Shown in pieces: positions 49,201 to 61,355 of a DNA stretch of 64,000 nucleotides. A program made the translations under genes and the position numbers. The DNA is from Serinus canaria (Eukaryota > Chordata > Aves > Passeriformes > Fringillidae): positions 24,190,765 through 24,254,764 of the forward strand of contig NC_066322.1 of NCBI RefSeq assembly GCF_022539315.1. Direction: 5' to 3'. Numbering within the stretch: the first letter of the stretch is position 1; each line of letters opens with the position of its first letter. The notes under the pieces are model-generated. The model saw only the letters and a program-made list of their open reading frames with translations. It was not told where the DNA came from and searched no databases.

Positions 49201-52200
49201 TCTTCCATCCTTACAGCCCCTGTAAAGACCTCCCAACCCAGAAGCAGCTGCTGCTGAGGCCACCTCCAGCATCTTTACTTTGCCTGGGGACACCATGGAG
49301 ACAACAACATCCCACTTGTTTTGATAACTTCCCATTTGTTTGGACAATCTCCTGATAAAATTCCAGAGAAAGATTACTCATGTGCTCCCTGGGACACTCA
49401 GAAATTGGTTTTGAAGGAAGTCTGGAGAGCAGTGAGATGATTTTCCTCTCAAGTCCCTGCCCCAGGGCTGTCCCTGGGGGCAGACAGCAGCAGTTCCACT
49501 GCAGCTGCTTGGGTTCAGTGTGAACGCTTTCATGCCACTTGTCCTTCCTTTGGAAAGCAGGGACAATCCAATTTTGATTCACCTGCTGCTGATCCAGTTG
49601 TGGAACATTTTTAATATTAGGTTTTTGTCCTTTTTTTAAAATTAATTTCTTCCATCGCATCAATAACATTTTGGGCATTTACCAAGTGGAACTTTCAAAT
49701 TAGCTTCTTTGGTAGCACAGTTCTTGTCTTCTTCATTGGGACAGATGGAATTTTGTTGGAAATGCACACTTGAAGGCTGGGTGGTTATTAGTGCTTCACT
49801 ATTACACTGAGGCTGCAAGGTTTTAATGGAGGAAATTAGGAATCAACTTTCTTTAGCAATAATTGTTCTAAAATTGTCCCAGGACTCTTGACATGATTCA
49901 TTATGACCTTTCTTAGCACAATTTGCTGCAAGAAGATTTTCATTTCGTTATTTTACCCAGAAAGTGAAGAGAATGGTATTTAATTGCTAATTGAAAATCT
50001 TTCCTCTTGAATCAAGCATCTGGCAAGTTTCCCCTGGTGGGATCCCACTGGGCTGAGTGTGTGTGAATTCACACTCTGAGAATGCATCCACGCACTCGGG
50101 GTGGACTGTGCTCATTACTCAGCAGAAACTGATATTATCCCCTCATTTTCATCTTGTGCACTTAATATTTGGTTGCTTAAGTATTTTGGATGGCCTCACA
50201 CTGACCTTACTCATCAGAGGAGGTTAATCCTGACCAAGTGCTGGGGTCATGCTGGTTCTGCTCAGGGATGAGAAAAACTCATTTTTCACTAAGGGAGAGG
50301 GAGCATTGTGATCAAAATTACAGATTTCTTCTTTCACAGTTTATTCAGTTTGCCACATGTTCAGAGCAAAGCCCATTTTTCTCTGTTCAGCTAATTAAAA
50401 AGCAAGTTCATTGTGAAATTCAGTTCCTGAGCTCAGGCCAAGTTTTTTTGTGGAGTAATGAAGAGACAAATTGCCTGTTCAATTTATGGCAACCCTTTCC
50501 CTACCTTCAGCTTAAAAACAGATTTAAAATTATGCTTTTCTAGCCATGATTCTTCATAAACCAACAGCTGTTCCCTGTGCTCTGTGAAACTCTCAGAGAA
50601 TTTATCTTCTTCATGTCTTGTTCCCAGAGAGGGGAGTCTGAACACCAAAACAATCCAAAGCTGCCTTGGAAGGACACTGTAAAAGGAGAAAACACGGAAA
50701 AATACCTTGTCTGTGTCTATGAGCTTTGACTCTGAGCTTTTGTGCCTCAAACACAGACAGTAGTATAATTGCTGACCACATATATTCTTTTTTTTTTTTT
50801 AATACTTTATTGAGTGTTCATTTTGTGTTAAAATGAACTTTAAATTTCTCTCTTTAAAACAAAGACAATTATGTCATTTACTTCGTTTATTTAGTTTATG
50901 TTATGTATTTTATTTAATTTATGTTGCTTACTTTTGGTGTAGGATCTCTCCTACAAAGTTATGATTTTGGAATATCAGCTTTAACTCCCTTTCAAAGGAA
51001 TTTTTACCCAATGTGAAAAGTTTTATATTTGATGACTTTCTCTTTTCATTTGTGCAGAGTTACGTTCCTGGTGTGCATCCCCAGCTACTGTTGGCAGCTG
51101 GAGACAGGTTCTTCTTTTTTAACAATATATTGCTATATTTAATCCAAATTGGCTGGAAATCTCTTGAAAAGGAAAAGTAAGCTAAAGCCATTACTGAGAA
51201 AGGCTGTCATTTTTAGAAGAATTCCAAGAGAAACAATAAACTGAACATGCAATTGTATAATTGCCACACAGAATGGAAAAAGGAAAAGAAGAAAGTCTTC
51301 AGGAGCAGGAAAAAATTTAAACTCTTTAAGAAAAAGTATCTCTGTGGGCACCTTAATTCCCCACTAATAAAACAACTCTGATTAGCTGAGAAATTTGGAG
51401 ATGGTTGGAAGAGCTAAATATAGAAAGAAGAATCAAAAGCTGCAGTGATAAATCGTGAACAGTGGTGTTCTTGTGCTAACTCAACATCTAAAAATTATAA
51501 TGTTAATAAAGAACTTGACTGCACAAATTACAGGGATTTTAATTACAAATCTAATTCTTCTTGGCTCCTTGCCTGTGAAGAGGAGGGGATCGGAGCAGAG
51601 GAATTTTGGGTGCTGAATAAAATTCTGGAGCTGTTTATTCTTCAGAGGTAATATTGCCCCAAAGGTTTTTTGTGGCTATTTTTAGGTGCTTGCAGTTCAT
51701 TTTGGGAGACAGACACTGCATTACAAAAGCAGTATGAATAGAGATATTCTTTAATTTCTTAGTTCGTGTGTGGTTTAAGCTGACACCAATTATAACAATT
51801 TTATGAGGGTTTTTTTCCTCATCAAACAGAAGTAATTGTTCAGGGGAAGATTAAATCTTGGGCAGGTCCTTTTGCAAAGGAGAAGTTGCTTTCAGGAGTT
51901 TTCCCTGAAGAACTTTTGAGTTCCTTGGGGTGAACTGCTGCTTTGGAAGTGCAGCACTAAAGTGGATGGAATTAAGTCAGTAAGTCAGGGGCAGAATTGC
52001 TGCTTTCAGCTGGATGTTTAGAGGCTAAATATAGTGTAAGACCTTCCACAGGGCAAATTTATTTCAATGGACTTTCCCAGTTTGTACTTAGTTGTCTTAA
52101 TTCCTCTGTTTTGTCACTTTTGGATTCAGGGAAATCTTATAATGCCTCTTGTGCTTCTGTTCCTGGTTCTCCACCTTTATAAAACAGGAGTCAAATATTT

Positions 52201-55200
52201 GCTCATGAGAAACTTTGAATTTTCAGTTGAAAAAGGTGTTTGGGTGCACCTTTTCTTTCCAAACTTTCTTTTCCATATGTTCATTAAAGTTTCTGTTTCA
52301 CTTCAAAAAAAAAGAGAAAATTTGAACAAGCAAACAACACTTGAAGTTAACTGTGTTACATTTGGCTTCTTGTAAAAACCTCCACTGAATCTGCATCCTG
52401 ATTTCATCAGCTGAGGAGCCAGATTGAATTTTTCTGTGTATTTTCCCCTAATTTCCTGCAGGAGCCACTCCTGCTCAGCCTGGTGCCCTTCTCCCTCCTG
52501 TGAATTTCTCTGAGTCTATTCCCCCTCATCTGGGGATGTTCCCTTTACATCTAAAACCTAGAGATTTAAAATTTGGCACAGGTCTTGGCTTGGGAGCATC
52601 TTTGGCCATAGACACCCAACCAGAAGGCCTCCTTTCCTCTCTGTTCTCCCCCAAAACACACCACAATTCCCATGATTTTGTTTGATGGCAGCATTTTGCT
52701 CATTTTGGAGAATTATGGAGACCGTTGCAGAGCTGATCATATCTTCCTTTCTAATGAGTTCATTTCTCATATTCATTCATTTTCTCAGTCTTTTATGCCA
52801 GCTCTTATATGTCACTTAAGTCCCCTCTGCCACACCCACCGATGGGGCTGGGAGCTGATTGCATTTCACCAAACCCAAATATTTGCCTGGCTATTAATTA
52901 CAGCCCAATTTGCAATCAGTACACAAATAAAGGCACACGATATTTCACAGTAAAATAAGGACCTTAAAGAAGCTGCCACTCCTATGGGGTAATTTATCCC
53001 TCCAGAAAGGCTGCAGTATGGGCAGAATCCCTGGGCAAGGCCATGGTGCTAATTTGCAATTTGAGCTCTGTCCTGAGGGTGGGAACACCCAGGTTTTGTT
53101 CTCTCAGGCTTTTCAGTTGTGTGTGTTGTATTTCAGATGCAGGACGTGACTGAGCCTTTATAAATAAAAGTCATAAAAATGTAGCAGGGAGGCTTCCTTG
53201 TGCCAATCTCTTGCAAATATTTGCATGTGAAAATTTTCATCTTCCATCTAAGCATGCAATAAACATTTTTGGAGTTTTCCTGTGTTCTGCAGGTTTGAAT
53301 GTCAAATCTGTGTCCTAAGCATGTGCTCTAGATTTTGAGTCATTCCTGTTTTTATTGTGTCTCTGCCTGTGCTGGGGGAGAAGGATTAAAGAACAGCTGG
53401 GTAAGTGGGCCTTTGGTTACAGGGACAATTAAAGTCCTTACATTTACAATTTCTACAGAAAGTATAAATTCTTGCTTCACAGAATGATTAACTATTGAAA
53501 CATTTTGGAACAGCTCCTACAGCCAACTTGGAATAGTCTGCCAGGAGAATACCTGGAAGCCAGCTGGAACTAGGAGCAATAACCCTATGGGGAAGCTGCT
53601 CTGGCCATAAATACTAACTTAGAACTCTTTGTTTTTTTGGTTTTTTTTTCCCTCCAAGATTCACACCTTTTGGTAAAAAGACTGCTTTTGATAAGTTGCT
53701 TTCCTACTGGGAAATTTTAGACAGATCCCAGTTATTTACATCTGCAGATTTAGGAATTTTTGTTGGACCTTCAAATTTGTAGGGAGATTTTGGCTGAAGG
53801 ATAGCAGAGGTGTCAGAGGCTGTAGGAAGTGTTCTCTTCAGTGGCCTAAATAAGTGATAAACAGCAGCAACCTAAGGCTGGGTTTCCTGTGTTCCAGCAC
53901 CCCATAATTTTTTGAATCTCATTAATATCTCTTTGATCTTCTGTGCTTCTTCAAAAATGCCATTGACACCAGCTGCTCAGGGGAGGGGAAAGTTGTAAAA
54001 ATTTTTCCTTCAGCTGCGTTTTCCATGTCTGGGGACTGAATTTGGTGGTGGTTTTTTTTAATTTTTTTTTTATTCCCTGAAAAGCTCTTTTTTAAGCTTT
54101 AAAGGAAAAAGAAATGCTGGAAAATTCCGAAGCTTTTTATTTGTGGCTTTTGTGCATTGTCAAAAGGAGGCTGGTGAAGCCTCCAGTGTGAGGAAAGGTT
54201 TCCTCATCAAACTTTTAACACTTAATTACAATGATTTTCTGCCAGAGGCACCGAGGAGCCCAGAAAACAGTCAGAACCATGGTCAGAAATGGTGAGCTGT
54301 ACCTGTGAGCCCTTCTCCTCCCTGGGTCTCCTCTCTCAAAGTAAAAGGATCTGATTGATGCCAGGGACTGAAAAGAGCTCCCCAGTATTCAGTGAAAAGG
54401 GATTCTGAACAAGGTGAGGTGGGAAATGTTCCTTGTAGGGCTGGTCACAGGGACCAGAGGGGAAAAGCTCTGCAGGAGCTGGGGAATGTCTGGAAAACTT
54501 CAGCCCAGACAGACCTTGTCATTTCTGTCCCCATAAGGGCTCAGGAATGTGAGGCTGAGCCCCACCATGATCCCAGCAAAACTCAGATGTTGCAGGAAGT
54601 GAGGTGGGGTCTTATCCCCATTCCTGTTCTCTGGTCCAAGGCCAGTTCTCATTGGGTGTATGGACAATAAAAAATGGTCTGAGAACTTCACATCTACCTG
54701 CTCTGAGGCAGAACTTCACCCAGTGGGTTGGCCCAAAGATTTGAATGGGGAAGCCCTTTCTAGGTTCTCTGGCTGGAGGGAAACACTGTGTTCCCCTCAA
54801 CAAAGTGAAAATGTGAAAGATGAAAAGTGAAGATGACAGTGATGAATATTTTGCAAAGTGATTAAAGCCTTGAAGAGAAGTATCTCCAAAGGGCCAGTTG
54901 CATTTTTCAAATTGAAATTTTGAATGGTTTTAGCAAAATGCTGGTGCCATTTTCATCCCTTAAAATTAATTCTTATTAATTTTTCAATTTTCAATTTTAA
55001 GTTTTTCTTATTAAACTTTTTTTTTTCCAGCTAGCTGGTAAGGCCATGGCTGTGGCCTGCAAACTGTTTGTTTCCAGCTGTGGTTGTGCAGTACTGAAAG
55101 GTGTTTTCCTCTTGAAGTGGTGCTAGAAAATTCTCTCTTTGTGTACCTTTATTCAATCACTCCATCACTAGGGCTTCATTTGGCTTTGTTGTGAGGGGTT

Positions 55201-58200
55201 CAGTAGGGTGGCTGGGTTGTGGAAGACATCCCAGGGGATTTGGATGGTTTCTCCTATGGGAGAAGGAGGAAATCCACAGCCTCAGGGAAGGTTTTGTGAG
55301 GTGCAGAATGCAGTGTGCAGAGCTCAGTGAGTGTTTTGGCATCCCTGTGGGTGCACATCCCATGCAGGGCCAGGGAGAACCCGCTGACCCGCTCTGAGGG
55401 TAGCTGTAAACACCAGCTTTGATGGTGTTTATAGATAGCTGGGCTGGATTTCCAGGGTGGTGCTGGGCCAGACTGGGTTTTTCCTTTCCCAAAATAGAGG
55501 CTGAACATGTGGCTGGGAACTCAGCAGAGGCAGGGAGAGGCTCCTAGCACTGCACAGGCAGCACCTGGGGAGCAGGACAGGCTCTCCCCAGCCCTGCTCC
55601 TCGCAAGTCCTGCCCTGAGAGGAAAACCTCTCACCCTGAGCTCATGATCTGGTTTTGGCACCTGCTGTGGGGCTGCTGGCTGTGCCTTGGCATTCTGTGA
55701 GATTTGGAAAGAGACTTTCCCTCCTCACACAATGCTGCCCTGGAGAGGGGATCTTCTGCAGGGCTTGCTGAGAGGTGTGCAAGCAATGCACCCTGCTTGG
55801 GATTCAAAAGAAGTGCAGTAATTCAGTTCTCTGTGAGGAGGAAAGAGAAAGGTGTGAAATGGTGACACAATGAATTGGTGTAGCCACAGCTGTATGTGAC
55901 TGAGTGCATATATGAAATGCTTCTGTTGGTGACATGATCCAGCCACGGCCATTCCCTGAAGCTGCGTTGCAAGCCAGAGTGCTCTGTGTCACCATCATTT
56001 CTTCTGTGGCTGGAGAGAGTAAATCAACAGGAAATAGGATCACTCTGCTGCTTTTTCAAAGGTTTTCATTCTAGAGTATGGCAAGCTGCTCAGCGAGGAA
56101 GTTTACTCTCAACTCACGCTAGCTCTCGCTCTGGACTTTCTTCATTTGTGCAAGAGATTGTTTTGCCTCATCCAGAGTGATTCATGATTGGCATTCTGGT
56201 GTTTGACAGTCAGAGTGTTGGGAGCTCTAAGCCAAAGGCTCCCTGCCTTCCAAGGGAATGGATCCCAGATTCTGCAGAGACACTTTGGAGCAAGGAGGAA
56301 AAGCAGGGAAAGCTCCAAACAGAAAATATTTGTGTGTGCTTTCCTGTTTATTTGGGAACATGAACATTGATGCAGGGAGGAGTCAGCTGGAGTCTGAGGC
56401 ACAGTTACCTTCTACACAGGCCTGTGAGACACGTGGACCTTCTTTCATCCACATTTCCTGCCCAGGTGGACTTCCAGCACCTACCTGGAGCTGGTCCTGG
56501 AAACCAGCTCCATAGGCACAAGGAGGAGCAATTACAGACCATAGCAGCAAGCCCCTCTTTTGCTACAGATTCTAGAATCATCTAGAAACAGGGATTGATT
56601 TCTGAAGCCTCCAAGGCTGGTTTCCTTGGTTTCATGGATGTGTGTTCAGGCTGCCTAGGGCGAAGATATGAGAGTCCATGAGCTGGTGTGTCCTCAGTGA
56701 GGAGATGAGGTAGAGATGATGGTTTCTGAAGTGTTGACAAGAAGAAAGCAGAGAGGGCAGGTGGAACATGACAACCAGAATTGGGTAGTGTCTATGGAAA
56801 AATACAGCTTTCCAGTTTCTCTCCAAAGCCTTATGGGGCTGGTGCAGTCAGGGTCATTTTTTACCCTAAAAAGTTGTCTACACCACTTCTCTTCTGTATC
56901 CACTATATAAAAAGGATCCATCTTTACCTGATTTCTAGGAAACTGGCATGACATTTCTGTCTCCTCTGATCAGTTTGTGCTACTTGGCAGAGTGTGAATG
57001 GCCCTACAGAGATGTTAACAAAAAATAAAGTAGAAAACTTCCCATCCCATTGCCAGCTTTTCCAGGTCTCTAGACTGGTTAATGCGTGGCAGCTGCTGGT
57101 TTGTCTGCTTGCCTCGGTGCTGCTGTGTCCTGCAGGCAACCTGAGGTCAAAACCATCTGGGTGGGATGAGGTAAACCATCCCAGGAATTATTCAGTCTGA
57201 GCCTTGAGTGCCAGGGGGAACGGGCTGTTTGGAAAATACACTTTCCCTGCTAAGAATGAGAAAATGTGGTTTTTCCTTACCCACTTGGTATTCTGTAATG
57301 TAGGCTATTCCTGCCTGGGGCAGAGCTGCAGATGACAGAACGTTTTCCCAGCTTTCCCCTCAGAGTCCAGCCTGTGGCTTGAGGGAACAGCCACTGCCCC
57401 ATGCAGAGAAACTGGCAGGCACCCAGCCCAGGGCACCACGGCACGTCCGTCTGTCCTGCCCATTCCCACCTTTCCAAAGCGAGGTGAGGCCACAGGGATC
57501 CCAAGGAAGGTGCCTTCCTGGGGGGTGATGGTGTGCTGGTCACAGAGGAGGTACCAGTGCTGTCAGTGGGGCACAGCAGTCACAGTGGAGGCTTTGTTTC
57601 TCGTGCTGAATGTTTCTTGTGAATTGCACACACTCTGTGCCACTTGGGCTGGCATTAAACCATTTCAACCCCAAAAATAACCACTGAGATGCTTCTTTTT
57701 CCCCTTATGGATACCTTCTCTTCTGCCTCTTTCTTTTCATTGCTAAAAGCATCTCCTCTGTGTGTGATTCCTATCTGCTGTACAAATGACTGCACATTAA
57801 TCATTGCTAAATTTCTGCACATAAAGGGGGAAGAAATGAGATAGATTTAAATGGCAAACTTCACCCAGAAAATGGTCTGAAACCAAAACATCTTTCCTGA
57901 TGGCCTTATTTGCATTTTCCCAGGTCTCTTGTTGCTGGAGTACCTGGGTGGGATGATGTTTGTCCACTGAACATGGGAAATGCTGAACCCTGGCAAGGGA
58001 TGGGTTTTCTGAACAGGATTTCCTGGTTGGTTCAGGTTGACCAGGAAGAACTCTGTAGTCTCAGGGCACCACCAGAAATGGGCCAAAATAGGGCAATGCA
58101 TAAAACATCTTTGATATGTGGAAGTGAAGAAACTGATACTGATACACAAACCTGTTCCACTCCTCTGCCATCCCTTTCCAGAAAACAGCCTTTTATGACC

Positions 58201-58243
58201 AAAATGAGGTGACAGATGCCTTTTCCCCCTCCTATTATTTCAG
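46266..58243. other. Gene-poor stretch before the candidate gene
   Basis: About 12 kb with scattered open frames of up to 155 codons on both strands, none with recognisable content. A T-run lies near 50788-50800. A weak exon-like stretch at 56991-57170 is discussed under the rejected items. I see no CR1 terminus or RNA gene here. Confidence 0.45.
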
Positions 58244-58393
58244 ACGAGCTTCAGAAACACCAAAGCCCAGCTCAGACACATATTTATATCCTCCAAGGTC
58301 TGTCCTTGTGCTGCACATTCAAAGGGATGCATCCCCCTGCCCTGTCTGGTCCAGGAGGTGTAACAAAACCAGGAAGCCACAAGAAACACAAAG
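58244..58393 (+). CDS. Candidate exon A of an unrecognised gene
   Basis: The acceptor is CCTATTATTTCAG and the donor is AAAG|GTAAAT. In the frame that joins to exon B it reads ELQKHQSPAQTHIYILQGLS, then LCCTFKGMHPPALSGPGGVT and KPGSHKKHK. It enters in phase 1 and leaves with one base. The product is polar and basic toward its end, and I recognise no domain. The support is only the splice signals, the matching phase and the long open frame, so it could be chance. Confidence 0.35.
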
Positions 58394-58849
58394 GTAAATG
58401 TAGGAAACTTAGTTACAAGTGTGATTGGCTTCATACTCTTCTGCAAAGTTGCCTTGCTTCATTTTTTACATTGCTTTATTTTTGGGTTCAGGTTGTTTTT
58501 TTTCCCTATTGTATTGCCTTTTGTCTGGGCATGGGAAGAGCTTCCTGTGCTGTTCCAGTGCAGCTCAGCACATTTCTCTTGTCTCAGTCACTTTGGTCCT
58601 GGACCTTTGCTGTGGCTGGAGCCTCATCCACCTGGGAGCAGGAGGAGTCTCAGGGGTGCAGAGGGCCATGGGAAAGAGGATGTTTGGACAGGGTCCTCAG
58701 GAAAAGGGGGGCAGTCCAGACACCCAGCAGCCTGAGCCAGCTGTGGAGTGTTCAGAAAGACTCCAGTGGGGCCCACCAGGGCCTTCTTCTCATTCAGGAT
58801 ATCCCACCACCCATGATGTTTCCATGGATGTCCCTTTGTGCCTCTGTAG

Positions 58850-59022
58850 TCGAGGAGAATGACCCTGAACGTGGCTTTGGATGCTTCCTCCAGGGAAATC
58901 CACTGCACACATGGGATTTACTGAGGTTCCTGGCAGAGCTGCAGCTCTCCATTTACACCATTTATCAAGAGGAGTTTTTGGAGTACCTGTTCCAGCAGGA
59001 TGCTCAGGATGGCAGCTACCAG
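58850..59022 (+). CDS. Candidate exon B of an unrecognised gene
   Basis: The acceptor is GTGCCTCTGTAG and the donor is a strong CAG|GTGAGG. It takes one base from exon A to make Val, then reads EENDPERGFGCFLQGNPLHT, WDLLRFLAELQLSIYTIYQE and EFLEYLFQQDAQDGSYQ, ending in phase 0. The composition looks like a folded helical protein (WDLLRFLAELQLSIYTIY). I do not recognise the family with confidence. A faint likeness to the N-terminal part of RGSL1/RGS22-type proteins is from memory only. The same frame stays open upstream through the intron to 58216 and downstream to 59133. Confidence 0.45.
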
Positions 59023-61030
59023 GTGAGGGATAAGGAAGACACGCTCCTGCAGTGCTTCAAAGGCAGCTTGGTTTTTATTGATTATGAACCTGCTGCCTTG
59101 AACTTTTATGAGCCCATTAGAAGCACAGGGTGAGTTCAGGCTTTGAAGGCAAGTCATCTGGTTAAAATGCCTGTGAGACTAAGGCACAGTAAATAATCCT
59201 ACAGCAAAGGATATTATTAATTTTGATGTTCCTGGTGCTCTTTTTTTAAAGATTTCTTAAATGGAAACATTTTGTCTCCTGGGAGTTTTGTCTCAGCTGA
59301 AGTACAGTTCTCTGTTTTATGATTTAGCCATATCAGCATTTATGAATTTTAATAGACACACCAAATAAAATTAAAATTATGTTTGTGGGTGCAGCTGATA
59401 CTTTCAGGAAAAGAAAGATTTTATAGGTGCTGTGATAAATAATGCAGATGGGTATTGAAGTTAATAAACCCCAGATACGGAGAGGGATGGAAATGCCTTT
59501 AAAAGGGAATTTAAGAACTAATAAATGTGTTCACAGGGAACGTGTGTTGTCTTAGAGAGAAAAGGTTCTATCATAGTATGAGTATTTCATATTATCAGAG
59601 CTTCATACCTTCTTGATGTTCCTCACAGGCAGCTCCTCTACACACTGACTTCTCCAGGTCCTGGCAGTAATCTGACTCTCCTCACTCCTCTTTCCTTACT
59701 CTTATATAGCACTAGTTCTTATTGATTGCAGGTGTGGCCCACCTCCAATCTTCAGCAACTGACCCAGCTGCAACTCATTGGGGAACAAGATCACCCTCTA
59801 CAAAAGTGGGGTGGCCTCAGCTGGATCTCCTACACTGCTGGCCCTAGGCTGCCATTTAGGCTCAGCCATGAAGCTCCAGGCCCAGTTTGAGTTTGATCCC
59901 AGGGCTGCAAACTGATTGAGATCCAAACATTCCTGCGTTTCTGGGGAATGGCTGGAGAGAAAGAAGGATTATGAAGCCCAGTTGGGGCACTGTCAAACCC
60001 CTTCCCTGGCACTGCTGGCTGACTTGCTGCATTGCTCCCAAAGTGGCTCCTGGGCAGATTCCTGGGGGTTGGCTGGTGGATAAGGTCCTTTGTGTTTGGG
60101 GTGCTCAGGATGTGGTGGCTGGGGGATCCTAACAAGCTCTGGCTCAGTTAAAGTGGAGAGGAAGTTGGCAAGAATGAGCAACATCTGGAGAACTTTGATC
60201 ACCAAAGAAAAAATGGAAAAACAGATGAGTTTATGCACAGCCTTGAAAGTTCTTTGAACCAAGAATGTTTTCAATGGATATGGGAGATCCTGAGTCCTGT
60301 AACTACAGTTCTGTTTCTCTACACTATATTTTATAGATTTTACTCTGCAGTTTTAGTTTTAGGTTGTGTTTTATGGGGGACAGGCTTCTAGATCCTGGAG
60401 GAAAGAAGCACATCCTCTAGCTGTGAAAGGTCTCTGGGAGGGATTAAGGGAATGAGCTGTTCCTTCCTGGCCACAGGCAACAGAGCGAGAAGCTGCGGGT
60501 TTAATTTTCAAAAGGAAACTCCAGTGCCTGTCTGATGGAAGCAAAGCATGGCTCTGAGGGTGTGGTATCTCTGAGGTTTTTATGAATAGGTTGGACCAGC
60601 ATCTGTCAAATTATTTGGGTCAGATTGATCATGGCTTGGGGTCGTGGGAGGGAGCACGTCGGGACTCCTTGGAGCTGAGTGTTGCTGAGGGAATAAGCAC
60701 CATTCCGTTTCCTTGGGTGTCTTTCCTCACCTTCAACCAGGACAGCTCTTGCCAGCTCCTTGCTCTCTTCCATGCATAAAACTTTGGCAGATTCCATCCA
60801 TCCTGGATATTTTATTTCATCTGTTCTTGCCACTCATCAGAAACCCTTTTTTCAGCAACCACAGGCCCTACGAAAGGACATTTCCCTATGATTATGGCTG
60901 CAATAGCATAAGCTCCTTGGCTTCTAAATGCAATTTTTTTTTACATTTTAAAGTTCATAATGAGTTTTTTGAACACTAGGACCAAATCATAGGAATTCAT
61001 GGGTATGGAGTTCATGTAGAATTTGTGCTC
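59023..61030. other. Downstream of candidate exon B
   Basis: No further exon I can support. The frame continues open to 59133 past the donor and then stops. Confidence 0.4.
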
Positions 61031-61355
61031 CACAACTCCCTGACAGGAGGGTGCAGCCAAATGGGGGTGGGATCTCCCATGTAAAAAAGGACAGGATGAG
61101 AGGAAAGGGCCTCAAACTGTGCAAGGTGACAGTCAGGTTCGACATCAGGAGGAAATTTTTTATGGAAAGGGTGGTTAGGCCTTGGAAGGGGCTGCCCAGG
61201 GAGGTGTTGGAGTTCCCATCCCTGGAGGTGTCCCAGGAAGATCTGGATGTGGCACTCAGTGCTCTGGACTGGTGACAAGGTGGGGATCAGGCACAGCTTG
61301 TACTTGATGACCTGGAGGGCTTTTCCAGCCTTAATGATTTTATGGTTCTGTGACT
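61031..61355 (+). mobile_element. CR1 LINE 3' region
   Basis: Sense CR1 of about 320 bp: CTGACAGGAGGGTGCAGCCA, GGACAGGATGAGAGGAAAGG, TCGACATCAGGAGGAAATTT, GGGCTGCCCAGGGAGGTGTT, GATGTGGCACTCAGTGCTCT, ending TTTTCCAGCC then GATTTTATGGTTCTGTGA. Confidence 0.93.

Noticed and set aside
56991..57170. Exon-like stretch with acceptor CTTGGCAG and donor GATGAG|GTAAAC, open for 60 codons
   Set aside because: The translated content (VSRLVNAWQLLVCLLASVLL) looks like chance hydrophobic sequence, and I cannot link its phase or content to the candidate exons at 58.2 kb with any confidence.
57910..58212. A 100-codon open frame just before candidate exon A
   Set aside because: Its possible donor at about 58208 is less than 40 bp from the exon A acceptor, too short for an intron.
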